Position numbers and translations under genes: made by a program
Assembly (NCBI GenBank): GCA_012517875.1
Contig: JAAYUB010000155.1
Location: forward strand, 1-33,129
Length of the DNA: 33,129 nt
Direction of reading: 5' to 3'
Source of the DNA: Acidobacteriota bacterium
GTDB lineage: Bacteria; Acidobacteriota; JAAYUB01
Notes under the pieces: model-generated
Databases searched by the model: none
Told to the model about the DNA's origin: nothing
What the model saw: only the letters and a program-made list of their open reading frames with translations
Part shown: positions 7,862-16,356 of the stretch, piece by piece
Numbering within the stretch: position 1 is the stretch's first letter
Layout of the letters: every line of letters begins with the position of its first letter

Positions 7862-9093
7862 CCGAGATTCTCCACATTGACAAGTTGATTCACCGGGGGT
7901 TGGGACTGGCCCGGCGGGCCAACGGTCAGGCGGTGTTCGTGCCGTTCAGCGCCCCCGGAGAGGATGTCCGGGTTCGTGTGCGCACCGAGCACAGATCCTA
8001 CGCCGAAGCCGATCTGATCGATGTGCTCAACCCATCGCCCGATCGGCGGACGCCGCCTTGTCCGTACTTCGGCCGGTGCGGCGGCTGCCAGTTGATGCAT
8101 CTGACCTACCCTTGTCAAACCCACTGGAAGGCGCGCATCGCCGAAGAGATCTGGCCCTCGGGCCCGCCGGTTGAAAGCGGCAGCCAACACGGCCAGGAGT
8201 TCGGCTACCGGCACCGGGTCCGTTTCCAGGTGGCGCCCAACCTGAATGGCGTCGGGTTCGCCCAACATAATACTAATAATATAGTAATAATTCGCGATTG
8301 CCTGATCTGCGCGACGCCAATCCGCCAGATTATCCCTCACATTCAGGACGAATTGCTGCCGGTGCTGCGTACCGCCGGTATCCGTCCAAATTTTATTACT
8401 ATTATTATAGTAAACAATGCTCCCCTTGTCCGGGTGCATACACGTCAGCCGGTCCGTCCATTCGACCAACAGCAGGTGCAACACGCGGCGCCGTACCTGG
8501 TCGTCTTTGGCCCCCAGGCGGAAGTTATGCCAACCGGAGATCTGGATTTCGGCGGACTTCAGCTGACAGTCGGTCCGGACGTTTTTTTTCAGGCGTATCC
8601 GGCCGCAGCAGCAGAAGTGGGACGGCACCCCGTCACGCACCTGAACCCCGATGCGCGCCTGCTGGAACTCTACAGCGGAGTCGGCTTGTTCAGCCTTCTG
8701 TTCGCGCAGCGGGTGCGCGCAGTCCACGCCGTCGAAGGCGATCCGGCGGCGGGTCGGTTGTTTCCCTTGAATCAACGGCGCTATGCGGCGGACAACCTGA
8801 CGTTCAGTAACCAGTCCGTCGAACATTGGCTGGCCGAGAACGTTGTGGATTCGGTCTTTGACGCTCTGTTCCTGGATCCGCCGCGGACTGGGCTCAGCCC
8901 CGCCGTCCGTCACCGGATCGGACAGTCGCGATTGAATCCCATCCTGTATCTGTCCTGTGAGATCGCCACCCAACGCCGGGACGTGCAGCCCTGCCTGACT
9001 TCCGGCCGGCAGTTGACCGCATTGGTCGTTTACGATTTTTTCCCCAATACGTTTCATATCGAATGCCTGGCCCGGATCGAACGCCATGCGTGA
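7858..9093 (+). CDS. TrmA/RlmD-family 23S rRNA or tRNA (uracil-5-)-methyltransferase
   Basis: This SAM-dependent RNA m5U methyltransferase of 411 residues starts with a TRAM-like RNA-binding domain (about 1-58). Iron-sulfur cysteines follow in CPYFGRCGGC (C68, C74, C77), with C148 in the RDC motif as the fourth ligand. The Rossmann methyltransferase domain shows LELYSGVGLFS (269-279), DPPRTG (340-345), the catalytic cysteine in LSCE (C367; usually SCNP) and the terminal FHIE with E402 as the likely base. The ATG at 7858 overlaps the previous stop (ATGA), and the 3' end overlaps comEC by 8 bases. Two extremely AT-rich stretches encode residues 138-145 and 178-187; they are unlike the rest of the gene. 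RlmD versus RlmCD/TrmA substrate cannot be settled from sequence. Confidence 0.88.
   Translation: MTEILHIDKLIHRGLGLARRANGQAVFVPFSAPGEDVRVRVRTEHRSYAEADLIDVLNPSPDRRTPPCPYFGRCGGCQLMHLTYPCQTHWKARIAEEIWPSGPPVESGSQHGQEFGYRHRVRFQVAPNLNGVGFAQHNTNNIVIIRDCLICATPIRQIIPHIQDELLPVLRTAGIRPNFITIIIVNNAPLVRVHTRQPVRPFDQQQVQHAAPYLVVFGPQAEVMPTGDLDFGGLQLTVGPDVFFQAYPAAAAEVGRHPVTHLNPDARLLELYSGVGLFSLLFAQRVRAVHAVEGDPAAGRLFPLNQRRYAADNLTFSNQSVEHWLAENVVDSVFDALFLDPPRTGLSPAVRHRIGQSRLNPILYLSCEIATQRRDVQPCLTSGRQLTALVVYDFFPNTFHIECLARIERHA
8271..8286 (+). repeat. AT-rich quasi-palindrome, copy 1 (TACTA-N6-TAGTA)
   Basis: The inverted arms TACTA and TAGTA flank ATAATA, inside a 28-base run (8265-8292) with almost no G or C. It lies within the RNA methyltransferase coding sequence and is read in frame as Thr-Asn-Asn-Ile-Val. 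The second copy starts exactly 126 bases downstream. Confidence 0.7.
8397..8412 (+). repeat. AT-rich quasi-palindrome, copy 2 (TACTA-N6-TAGTA)
   Basis: The same inverted arms flank TTATTA; the arms extend to six bases (TTACTA/TAGTAA). It is embedded in the AT-only tract 8388-8413 and read in frame as Thr-Ile-Ile-Ile-Val. On the reverse strand the tract contains a consensus -10 hexamer TATAAT (8404-8409) with CGGACA 17 bases upstream of it, so an antisense promoter is conceivable. Confidence 0.7.
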
Positions 9094-11686
9094 TTCGGCT
9101 GCACCAGCCCGTCTGGGATTAACGGCGCCGCTGTTGCCGGTCGTGGCGCTGATCGTTCTCGGCATCCTGCTCGCCCGCGCAGTGTGCCTGCCGGGTTGGC
9201 CGGCAGTGGCCATGGCCGCAGCCGCCTTGTTGGTCCCGGCCCTCATCGCCGTGCATTGGGGATTCCAGCGGTCCGCCCTACTGGCTCTGGGATGCGTGTT
9301 TGTGCTGGCGGGAGCGGTCCTTGAGCTTCGCGAGCAGGACCGGTTTCGCCAATCCGCTGCCGAAACCAATGCTTGGCGAGACAACTCAGCAGCCGGCAAA
9401 TACGAACGGCTTGAAGGCATGACCCTGGATCTGCCCCGCCCGACACCCGCACGCGACGCCCTGGAGGGCGTGGTCATGGTGGATCGGATCTGGCGACATG
9501 GCCGTGAAGTCGAGGCGGCGCTGCCCGTTCTACTGCGGGTGTACGTGCCCCACGACTGGCCGGGTCAATGGCGGCGGGGCGACCGTATTCAGTGTCTGGC
9601 CCGGCTGACCCTCCCCCGCGGTTTCCGGAACGAAGGCACGCGACCGGCCGGCCTGTACTACTGGAACCGCAACATCCGGTTGCTGGGAAGCTGCAAATCA
9701 CCCGGCCTGTTTTCGATCGTAAACCCGGCTTCCGAAGGCTGGCGTGACCTCATCGCCCGGCGCCTGGACACCCTGATTCACGCGGAATCCGGCGACTTTG
9801 TCCGCGCCGAAGTGTTGGGCGCCCTGCTCCTCGGTTCGAATATCAGCACGCCCGAACTGCGCAGCGCATACATCGACGCCGGCATTTATCACCTGCTGGT
9901 GATCAGCGGCACCCACTTCACACTCATCGCGCTGTTTGTTGGAGGATTGCTCGCGCTGCTGCCGCTGCCGGCGCCGATGCGGCACGTTCTGCTCCTGGTG
10001 GTCCTGTCACTGTATCTCGTCCTGGTGCAATACCATGTCTCGGTGGTCCGGGCGTTTATCATCGCGATGATTTACATCCTCGGACGCCTGCTGAACCGCC
10101 CGGCGGCATTCTTGAACGCCATCGCCCTTGCCGCCCTGATCCTGCTGGCCTGGCAGCCGTGGTTCCTGTTCGATGCTGGATTTCAGCTCACTTTTTCAGC
10201 CGTGTGCGCCATCGCCCTGGTGGGTCGACCGTTGACACAGGCCGCCGCAGGACCGCTCCAGTACGCCGCCGGGACTCTGTTCTCCCCGCGCATCGATCTT
10301 GATCCGTCCCAACCTCACCGTGCCGGGCGCCGGTGGCGCTATCGGATGGAGTGGTTGCATTTCCGGTATGTCCGCTGGTGGGCTCCGGCGGTTTTCGGCC
10401 GCTGGGTCGGGCGCGGACTGCGCGCGGCAGCTTGGACGGTCAGCGGTTTGTGCGCTTCGTTGGCGGTGCTGATGGTGAGCCTCCCGGTTTTGGCCGCCCT
10501 GCACTTCCCCCTGCCTTTGAGCGGCACGGTCCTGACGCTGGTCGCCACCACACTGGTGTGGCCCATCATGATCCTGTTGCTGTTGGCTGTGCCTCTCGCC
10601 GCCCTCGGGGGCACGGCCGCCGGGATGCTCATTCAGGCGGCCGGTTGGCTGGCGGGCATTCTCAATATGCTGGTGGATGCCTGCCGCTGGCCGCCCCTCT
10701 GGATGATCCCACCCGGCGGGTTGCTGGCGGCGTGCTATCTGACTGTGTTGTTGCTATGTTTCGCGATCAAACAGCCTCGGCACCATTCGGCGTTCATCAT
10801 CTCCGTTCTCATGCTGGTGACGCTGGTCGGCATTCCCCTGCCCGGGCCGGATGGGTTGCACTTCAGCGTACTCGATGTCGGAGAGGGTGACAGCCTGTTG
10901 CTGCGGACACCCGAAGGTGACAACGTGATGGTGGACACCGGCGGCACGCCGTCCATCGGGCCGCCCAACCGAGCGCGGGACGGCACCGGCGATCTGTCGC
11001 GTCGCGTGCTCATCCCCACGCTCCTTGAAAAAGGGATCCGCCGGCTGGACGCACTGGTGATCACCCATTTCGACACGGACCATGCCGGCTCGGCGATCGG
11101 TCTGTTGCGCGCGTTTCCTGTCAACGCCCTGTTTGTCTCCGATGCCGAGTGGCGCAGGCAACCGCCGTTCGCTGATGAGTTGGCGGCGCAGGCGCGGTTG
11201 AATCGACTGGTCATCCGCCCACTAGCCGCAGGTGACACACTGCGATTCCACTCACTGACCCTCCGCGTGCTGCACCCCGGACGCGGGAAACCGGACTCGC
11301 GGGCCAATGCCAACTCGCTGGTGCTGGAGGGGCAGTGGCGCGATCACCGGATCCTGCTCACCGGAGACATCGAAGCCGCCACCGAGCAGTATCTTGCCGA
11401 AGCAGGCCGCCTGAACCGTTGTGCGATCATGAAGAGCCCTCACCACGGCAGCCAGACGTCGAGCACGCCTGCTCTGCTTCGGTCCGTCGATCCCTCGCTG
11501 GTCCTGATCTCCAGCGGCTCCCCCTGGCGCTTCAACCATCCATCCCCGCGCGTCATCGCCCGGCTGGAGAGTCGCGGCATCCCGAACCTGACCACACACC
11601 GGCATGGCGAAATTCTGGTGCGATTTCACCGCCCCGGGTTCCAACTGTCCTTCCCCGGGCCGGATGTCACCGCGTTTTTGCACTGA
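9086..11686 (+). CDS. comEC: ComEC/Rec2-type DNA uptake channel protein
   Basis: ComEC forms the inner-membrane channel that carries single-stranded DNA into the cell during natural transformation. This 866-residue protein has all three expected parts: N-terminal membrane segments and an OB-like DUF4131 region (about 1-215), the competence domain with many membrane helices starting at 'GALLLGSN..LLVISGTHF' (about 245-575), and a C-terminal metallo-beta-lactamase domain (about 590-866) with THFDTDHAG, the TGD motif and SPHHGS. The metal-ligand histidines are intact, so the domain may be an active nuclease. The ATG at 9086 overlaps the preceding gene by 8 bases. comEA lies 170 bases downstream, which makes a competence pair. 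Confidence 0.93.
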   Translation: MRDSAAPARLGLTAPLLPVVALIVLGILLARAVCLPGWPAVAMAAAALLVPALIAVHWGFQRSALLALGCVFVLAGAVLELREQDRFRQSAAETNAWRDNSAAGKYERLEGMTLDLPRPTPARDALEGVVMVDRIWRHGREVEAALPVLLRVYVPHDWPGQWRRGDRIQCLARLTLPRGFRNEGTRPAGLYYWNRNIRLLGSCKSPGLFSIVNPASEGWRDLIARRLDTLIHAESGDFVRAEVLGALLLGSNISTPELRSAYIDAGIYHLLVISGTHFTLIALFVGGLLALLPLPAPMRHVLLLVVLSLYLVLVQYHVSVVRAFIIAMIYILGRLLNRPAAFLNAIALAALILLAWQPWFLFDAGFQLTFSAVCAIALVGRPLTQAAAGPLQYAAGTLFSPRIDLDPSQPHRAGRRWRYRMEWLHFRYVRWWAPAVFGRWVGRGLRAAAWTVSGLCASLAVLMVSLPVLAALHFPLPLSGTVLTLVATTLVWPIMILLLLAVPLAALGGTAAGMLIQAAGWLAGILNMLVDACRWPPLWMIPPGGLLAACYLTVLLLCFAIKQPRHHSAFIISVLMLVTLVGIPLPGPDGLHFSVLDVGEGDSLLLRTPEGDNVMVDTGGTPSIGPPNRARDGTGDLSRRVLIPTLLEKGIRRLDALVITHFDTDHAGSAIGLLRAFPVNALFVSDAEWRRQPPFADELAAQARLNRLVIRPLAAGDTLRFHSLTLRVLHPGRGKPDSRANANSLVLEGQWRDHRILLTGDIEAATEQYLAEAGRLNRCAIMKSPHHGSQTSSTPALLRSVDPSLVLISSGSPWRFNHPSPRVIARLESRGIPNLTTHRHGEILVRFHRPGFQLSFPGPDVTAFLH

Positions 11687-11703
11687 TTTTCAATCTGTCG
11701 TAT

Positions 11704-11733
11704 TTGAACTGCCTTAAAATCAGCGGATATAGG
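11704..11733 (+). promoter_or_regulatory. Possible sigma-70 promoter of comEA
   Basis: TTGAAC (11704-11709) and TATAGG (11728-11733) are separated by 18 bases in the AT-richer gap between comEC and comEA. The leader would be about 115 bases. I see no terminator between the two genes, so read-through from comEC is also possible. Confidence 0.38.
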
Positions 11734-11856
11734 TCTAACCACGCTCTCTTCGTCAGTTTTTCGTAAATCGGCCAAACGAGAACGTTTGTCAGGGTGAGTC
11801 TCGTGATCGCCCGCGCGCAGGCCGTTCACACAACAAACGTCGGAAGGGAGGGTATC

Positions 11857-12171
11857 ATGACCGTGAATCGCAGATGGATCGTCGGATTGATGCTGGCTGT
11901 GCTGATCGCGCTCCCGCCCGTGATCCTGGCGGAAGGGAGCGGGAACGACACTTCTAAGGGACCTGCGGACACCGTCCGCAAAATCAACATCAACACCGCC
12001 ACCGCTGCCGAGCTCGAGGAACTTCCGGGCATCGGACCCAAAACCGCCCAACGGATCGTCGAATGGCGGAAGGAAAACGGCAAGTTCCAGAGGGTCGAGG
12101 ACTTGATGGCGGTCAAGGGAATCGGGGAGAAGAAGATGGCCCAGCTCAAACCGCTGGTCACCGTACAGTAA
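11857..12171 (+). CDS. comEA: ComEA-like helix-hairpin-helix DNA-binding protein, exported
   Basis: The 104-residue protein begins with a signal peptide or membrane anchor (about 5-24, ending 'VILAEG'), then a short linker, then a ComEA-type tandem helix-hairpin-helix domain (about 43-102) with the family hallmarks 'INTATAAELEELPGIGPKTAQRIVEWR' and 'DLMAVKGIGEKKMAQLKP'. ComEA binds double-stranded DNA in the periplasm and hands it to ComEC. The ATG at 11857 has a strong GGGAGG site; an in-frame GTG at 11794 would add 21 residues ahead of the signal peptide and is unlikely. It is the last gene of the competence block and is followed by a terminator. Confidence 0.88.
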   Translation: MTVNRRWIVGLMLAVLIALPPVILAEGSGNDTSKGPADTVRKININTATAAELEELPGIGPKTAQRIVEWRKENGKFQRVEDLMAVKGIGEKKMAQLKPLVTVQ

Positions 12172-12198
12172 TCTCTCCCGGGGTATCATGGATCACGC

Positions 12199-12228
12199 CC
12201 TCCCCGCCGATCAGGCGGGGAGGTTCTT
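12199..12228 (+). terminator. Intrinsic terminator after comEA
   Basis: A perfect 10-bp GC-rich stem (CCTCCCCGCC / GGCGGGGAGG) with a GATCA loop is followed by TTCTTTATTGTT. It separates the competence block from the hydrogenase operon. Confidence 0.85.
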
Positions 12229-12282
12229 TATTGTTGGGCTGGCTTCGGGGCAGACGGAAGATCACCTGAAACAGATATCATC

Positions 12283-12309
12283 TTGACTCAAAAAAGCCCC
12301 GATGATAAT
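12283..12309 (+). promoter_or_regulatory. Possible promoter of the hydrogenase operon
   Basis: TTGACT (12283-12288) is followed by GATAAT (12304-12309) after 15 bases, or by an overlapping TAATTG after 17. The first spacing is short, so the promoter may need an activator. It lies just after the comEA terminator. Confidence 0.42.
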
Positions 12310-12356
12310 TGGAAAGAGTGGACATCTCACAACGCGCTCGGCGCAATCTGCGCTCA

Positions 12357-12373
12357 TCTCGCCTGTGGCGAGA
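12357..12373 (+). promoter_or_regulatory. Leader hairpin abutting the hydrogenase ribosome-binding site
   Basis: A 7-bp stem (TCTCGCC / GGCGAGA) with a TGT loop ends 2 bases before AGGAGG (12375-12380), the ribosome-binding site of the first hydrogenase gene. It resembles in placement the hairpin before the HD-GYP gene. Confidence 0.45.
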
Positions 12374-12384
12374 CAGGAGGATCC

Positions 12385-13437
12385 ATGCCACATCGGTTGA
12401 TCGCGAAGAACGACTTCACCGATTTTCTGAAAAAGATGGCCCGGGATTTTCACCTGGTCGGGCCCGTCGAGAAGGAGCCGGGTCAGTTCACCTTCGTCCC
12501 GCTGGACGATTATTCCCTGCTGCGGATGGACTATGTCCACACCATCCTGCCGCCCAAGAAGTACTTTTTCCCTCAGCGCGAGACGCTCCTGCGGTTTGAC
12601 CTGTCAGCAGGTCAGCCGACGGTGGTTCCGGTGGTGGCAAGGCAGCCGCTGGCACTGGTCGGTGTCCACCCGTGCGATCTCCACGGCATCCAGCGTTTGG
12701 ACATGGTGTTTCAGGATGAAAATCCGGATCCGAATTACCTGGAAAAACGCAACGCTGCTCTGATCATCGGCGTCAACTGCATGCCGGACGACCAGTGCTT
12801 CTGCGCCAGCATGGGTACCATCCGTCCGCCCGACAACGGTTTTGACCTGTTTCTCACGGATATCGGCGAAGGGTATGCCGTGGAGATCGGGTCGCCCAAG
12901 GGGCAGACCGCCCTTGATGCCTACGCCCGCACCGTGCCGATCATGGACACCGCGGTGAAGGCAGCCAGCGAGTGGTACGACAAGAAAACCTCCAGCCAGA
13001 AGATCGCCGTCCGGACCGACGTGGGGCACCTCCCGCTGCTGTTCGGCGGCGAATACCATGATCGGATCTGGGAAGAACTGGGCCGGCGCTGTCTGTCCTG
13101 CGGCGCCTGCAACCTCGTTTGCCCCACCTGCTACTGCTTCGACGTGCAGGACCACGTTGACATCGCCAACCTCAGGCGGGGCGAGCGGGAACGGGTGTGG
13201 GACGGCTGCCAGCTCGAGGATTTTGCCCTGGTGGGCAGCGGTGAAAACTTCCGCAAACACCGCAGCGACCGAAACCGCCACCGCTTCTATCGCAAGTTTC
13301 TCTACCCCGTGATCCGCTACAAGAAGACGTTCTGCGTCGCCTGTGGACGGTGCGTCCGCAACTGCCTTGTGCACATCAGCGTCGTGGACACCGTCAACCA
13401 TTTTGCGGAAATGAGCCCCCAAGGAGGAGCGCGATGA
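12385..13437 (+). CDS. hydB: Group 3b [NiFe] hydrogenase (sulfhydrogenase) beta subunit, iron-sulfur
   Basis: This 350-residue subunit carries electrons between the hydrogenase heterodimer and the FAD/NAD(P) subunit. Two [4Fe-4S] ferredoxin motifs are clear in the C-terminal part: C236-x2-C239-x2-C242-x3-C246 and C317-x2-C320-x2-C323-x3-C327. More cysteines (C249, C251; C132, C138, C140) fit the conserved pattern of 4Fe-4S dicluster proteins in this family. The ATG at 12385 follows AGGAGG closely; the frame is open upstream to 12283 but that part lacks family sequence. The order beta, gamma, delta, alpha matches the sulfhydrogenase operon of Pyrococcus furiosus. It overlaps the next gene by 4 bases. 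Confidence 0.9.
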   Translation: MPHRLIAKNDFTDFLKKMARDFHLVGPVEKEPGQFTFVPLDDYSLLRMDYVHTILPPKKYFFPQRETLLRFDLSAGQPTVVPVVARQPLALVGVHPCDLHGIQRLDMVFQDENPDPNYLEKRNAALIIGVNCMPDDQCFCASMGTIRPPDNGFDLFLTDIGEGYAVEIGSPKGQTALDAYARTVPIMDTAVKAASEWYDKKTSSQKIAVRTDVGHLPLLFGGEYHDRIWEELGRRCLSCGACNLVCPTCYCFDVQDHVDIANLRRGERERVWDGCQLEDFALVGSGENFRKHRSDRNRHRFYRKFLYPVIRYKKTFCVACGRCVRNCLVHISVVDTVNHFAEMSPQGGAR

Positions 13438-14258
13438 GCCAGTCGCCCTATCTGCCGCAATGGGCCACTATCAAGCGGATCCATCAGGAGACCGAGCTGG
13501 AGAAACTGTTTGAACTGGAACTGCCGGGCAAGGCGTCTCTGGGACACACGCCGGGCCAGTTCGTCGAAGTCGGCATCTACGGCGTGGGTGAAGCGCCCAT
13601 CTCCGTCAGCTCGTCTCCCAATCGCAAGGAGAGCTTCGACCTGGTGGTTCGAAAGGTGGGCAACTTCACCAACCTACTGCACCAGCACACAGTCGGCGAT
13701 AGGGTGACCATCCGCGGCCCTTACGGCAACGGCTTCAACCTGGACGCGTTTCGGGACCGCGACGTCCTGTTTGTGGCCGGCGGCATCGGTCTCGTGCCGC
13801 TCCGCTCGCTCATCCACGCCGTCCTGGAAGACCGCCCGGCCTTCGGGCGGGTCATCATCATGTTCGGCGCCAAGACCCCGGCCGACCTGCTGTTCAAGGA
13901 CGAGCTGGCCGAGTGGACCAACCGCCGGAACATTGACTTCTACATCACGGTGGACCGCGCGCCGCAGGCCGGCTGGAGCGGGCATGTCGGAGTCATCACC
14001 ACCCTCTTCCCCAAAATAGATTTCGACCCGAAACGAACCGCGGCGGCGGTTTGCGGCCCCCCGGTCATGTACAAGTACGTGCTCCTGGAGCTGCTGGCCC
14101 GGGGCGTCCCCCAGCAAAAGATTTTCCTGTCGCTCGAGCGACGGATGAAATGCGGGCTGGGCAAGTGCGGCCATTGCCAGATCAACAACGTGTACATCTG
14201 CCAGAAGGGTCCCGTCTTCTGCTATCAGGAAGTCACCCAACTCGAGGAGGCAATCTGA
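13434..14258 (+). CDS. hydG: Group 3b [NiFe] hydrogenase gamma subunit (FAD/NAD(P)-binding)
   Basis: This 274-residue ferredoxin reductase-like subunit exchanges electrons with NAD(P)H. It shows an FAD-binding barrel (about 5-100; 'APISVSS' at 54-60 in place of RxYS), a nucleotide-binding domain with GGIGLVPLRS (116-125) and CGPP (207-210), and a C-terminal [2Fe-2S] motif C240-x4-C245-x2-C248-x7-C256. This layout is that of dihydroorotate dehydrogenase electron-transfer and sulfhydrogenase gamma subunits. The start ATG overlaps the hydB stop (ATGA) and has GGAGG upstream. Whether NAD or NADP is preferred cannot be read from the sequence. Confidence 0.9.
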   Translation: MSQSPYLPQWATIKRIHQETELEKLFELELPGKASLGHTPGQFVEVGIYGVGEAPISVSSSPNRKESFDLVVRKVGNFTNLLHQHTVGDRVTIRGPYGNGFNLDAFRDRDVLFVAGGIGLVPLRSLIHAVLEDRPAFGRVIIMFGAKTPADLLFKDELAEWTNRRNIDFYITVDRAPQAGWSGHVGVITTLFPKIDFDPKRTAAAVCGPPVMYKYVLLELLARGVPQQKIFLSLERRMKCGLGKCGHCQINNVYICQKGPVFCYQEVTQLEEAI

Positions 14259-15055
14259 TGGCCAAGCCGCGAGTCGCTTTTTTTGATTTCAGCTGCTGTG
14301 AGGGGTGCCAACTGACTGTCTCCAACTGCGAAGACGAGCTGCTGGATCTCGTGTCGCACATCGACATCGTCAACTTCCGCGAGATCATGACCGAGCGCTC
14401 GGACGACTACGATATCGCCTTCATCGAAGGGTCATGCACCCGCAAGGAGGAAGTGGCCCGCCTGCAGAAGATCCGTGATAACGCCCGGATCGTGGTGGCC
14501 CTCGGCGCCTGCGCCACCATCGGCGGCATCAACTGTCTGAAGAATGTTCACAACCTGGAAGAAGTCCGCCAAACAGTTTATGGAGACCAGTCCCGCTATT
14601 TCCCAACTTGGGAATTCCGCCCCATTGACCAGGTCGTCAAGGTGGATCACCACCTGCACGGCTGCCCCATCGACCGGGGAGAATTTCTCCGGATCGTCAA
14701 GGCCCTTCTGACCGGCCAGACCCCGACGCTGCCCAACTACCCCGTCTGCATGGAGTGCAAGCTGAAGGAAAACGTCTGCCTCTACACCCAGGGGAAAACC
14801 TGTCTCGGCCCCATCACCCGTGCCGGCTGTGGCGCCATCTGCCCCGAATTCGGCGACAGCTGTGTGGCCTGCCGCGGCATGGTGGACCAACCGAACATTC
14901 CCTACATGATCGAGGTGTTGCACGAACACGGCCTGACTTATGAAGAAGCCCGTCAGACGACGAGGATGTTCCTGGGTTACAAGACGTTCCAGGAGAAGAT
15001 CCAGGACGCGGACATCCCGTCCCTGACCGAATCCTTGCCTGAGGGGAAATCATGA
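14258..15055 (+). CDS. hydD: Group 3b [NiFe] hydrogenase delta (small) subunit
   Basis: The small subunit (265 residues) holds the iron-sulfur relay next to the Ni-Fe site. The proximal cluster ligands are visible: CEGC (C14, C17), GAC (C85) and GCP (C136). A second set of cysteines in the C-terminal third (C164, C167, C174, C182, C191, C195, C202, C205) should hold two further clusters. No Tat signal peptide is present, as expected for the cytoplasmic group 3 enzymes. The start codon overlaps the preceding stop by one base (TGATG), and the end overlaps hydA by 4 bases, so translation is coupled. Confidence 0.92.
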   Translation: MAKPRVAFFDFSCCEGCQLTVSNCEDELLDLVSHIDIVNFREIMTERSDDYDIAFIEGSCTRKEEVARLQKIRDNARIVVALGACATIGGINCLKNVHNLEEVRQTVYGDQSRYFPTWEFRPIDQVVKVDHHLHGCPIDRGEFLRIVKALLTGQTPTLPNYPVCMECKLKENVCLYTQGKTCLGPITRAGCGAICPEFGDSCVACRGMVDQPNIPYMIEVLHEHGLTYEEARQTTRMFLGYKTFQEKIQDADIPSLTESLPEGKS

Positions 15056-16356
15056 GCCGCAGCGCCAACGTCACCGTCAACGTCCACCACATCACCCGCG
15101 TGGAGGGCCACGGCAATATCCGGATCAACGTCAAGGACGGCCGCCTGGAGGAGTGCAAGCTCGAGATCGTCGAATCGCCGCGCTTCTTCGAGGCCATGCT
15201 TAAGGGACGGCCCTACTGTGAGGCGCACCACATCAGCTGCCGGATCTGCGGCATCTGCTCGGTAGGCCACACCTGCGCCTCGATCCAGGCCAGCGAGGCC
15301 GCCCTCCGGGTGACGCCCACCGAGCAGACCACACGGCTGCGGAAGATCTGCCTTCACGGCGAAACCCTGCAGTCCCATGTTCTCCACGCCTACTACTTGG
15401 CCGCCCCCGACTTCTTCGGCGTGGGCAGCGTGTTGCCCCTGGCGGTCTCTCACCTGCCGGTGGTGCAGCGGGCGCTCCGGCTCAAGAAGCTCGCCAACGA
15501 CCTGTGCGCGGCGGTTGCCGGACGCCACGTCCACCCAGTGTCCATGGCGGTGGGCGGATTCACGAACGTGCCGGATCTCAACAGATTGAAAGAAGCGCAA
15601 CAGCGCCTCATCGCCGCCCGTGAGGATTTACGGGAAACGGTGGAACTCTTCAAGTCCGTCCGGGACAAAATTCCTGCGTTCGACCGCCCCACGGAGTACA
15701 TCTCCCTGACCCGGGACGACGAATACGCATTTCTCAACGGCGACATCCTCTCATCGGATGCCGGCCGGGTGCCGGTGGGCGAATATCTGAAGATGACCAA
15801 CGAATTCATCGTGTCCCACTCGTCCGCCAAGCACACAAAAGCCAAACGCGACAGCTTCATGGTGGGCGCGCTGGCGCGGTTCAACAACAACCACGCCCGG
15901 TTGCGGCCTGAGGCAAAGCAGGCGGCAGCCGCCCTGGGCCTCCGGGCCCCCTGCCACAACTCTTACATGATCACGGTGGCTCAGGTCGTGGAGTGCGTGC
16001 ACTGCCTCGAGGACGCGATCGAGCTCATCGACACAGTGCTGCGGCGGGGCGTTCGCCGCGAGCCCATCGCGGTGACGCCGCGGGCCGGCCGGGGCATCGG
16101 CGCCACCGAAGTGCCCCGGGGAGTGCTGTACCATGACTACACGTTCAACGCCCAGGGACTGATCGAAAAGGCCAACTGCGTGATCCCGACGGGTCAAAAC
16201 CTGGCCAACATCGAACTGGATATGCGGACGCTGGTGCCGCAGGTTTTGGACAAAAGCCCCGAGGCGATCACTCAGCTCTCCGAGATGCTGGTACGCGCCT
16301 ATGATCCGTGCATCTCCTGTTCCGCGCATTTCCTGAATGTGGAATTCGTGGAATGA
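15052..16356 (+). CDS. hydA: Group 3b [NiFe] hydrogenase alpha (large, catalytic) subunit
   Basis: The catalytic subunit has 434 residues and both nickel-binding motifs: R64-I-C66-G-x-C69-x3-H73 near the N terminus and D418-P-C420-x2-C423-x2-H426 at the C terminus. These four cysteines bind the Ni-Fe(CN)2CO centre. The eight residues after H426 are the expected short extension removed by the maturation protease encoded next. The enzyme should interconvert H2 with NAD(P)H; group 3b members can also reduce sulfur. No hyp genes for metal-centre assembly are in the window, so they must lie elsewhere. It overlaps the protease gene by 4 bases. Confidence 0.95.
   Translation: MSRSANVTVNVHHITRVEGHGNIRINVKDGRLEECKLEIVESPRFFEAMLKGRPYCEAHHISCRICGICSVGHTCASIQASEAALRVTPTEQTTRLRKICLHGETLQSHVLHAYYLAAPDFFGVGSVLPLAVSHLPVVQRALRLKKLANDLCAAVAGRHVHPVSMAVGGFTNVPDLNRLKEAQQRLIAAREDLRETVELFKSVRDKIPAFDRPTEYISLTRDDEYAFLNGDILSSDAGRVPVGEYLKMTNEFIVSHSSAKHTKAKRDSFMVGALARFNNNHARLRPEAKQAAAALGLRAPCHNSYMITVAQVVECVHCLEDAIELIDTVLRRGVRREPIAVTPRAGRGIGATEVPRGVLYHDYTFNAQGLIEKANCVIPTGQNLANIELDMRTLVPQVLDKSPEAITQLSEMLVRAYDPCISCSAHFLNVEFVE

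Noticed and set aside
7747-9477. A 576-codon reverse-strand open frame across the methyltransferase and comEC start
   Set aside because: It spans two well-supported forward genes, has no recognisable family and no ribosome-binding site; similar shadows exist opposite rpsA and the barrel gene.
12299-12384. In-frame extension of the hydrogenase beta subunit up to 12283
   Set aside because: The added 34 residues have no family similarity and the ideal AGGAGG site sits before the ATG at 12385.
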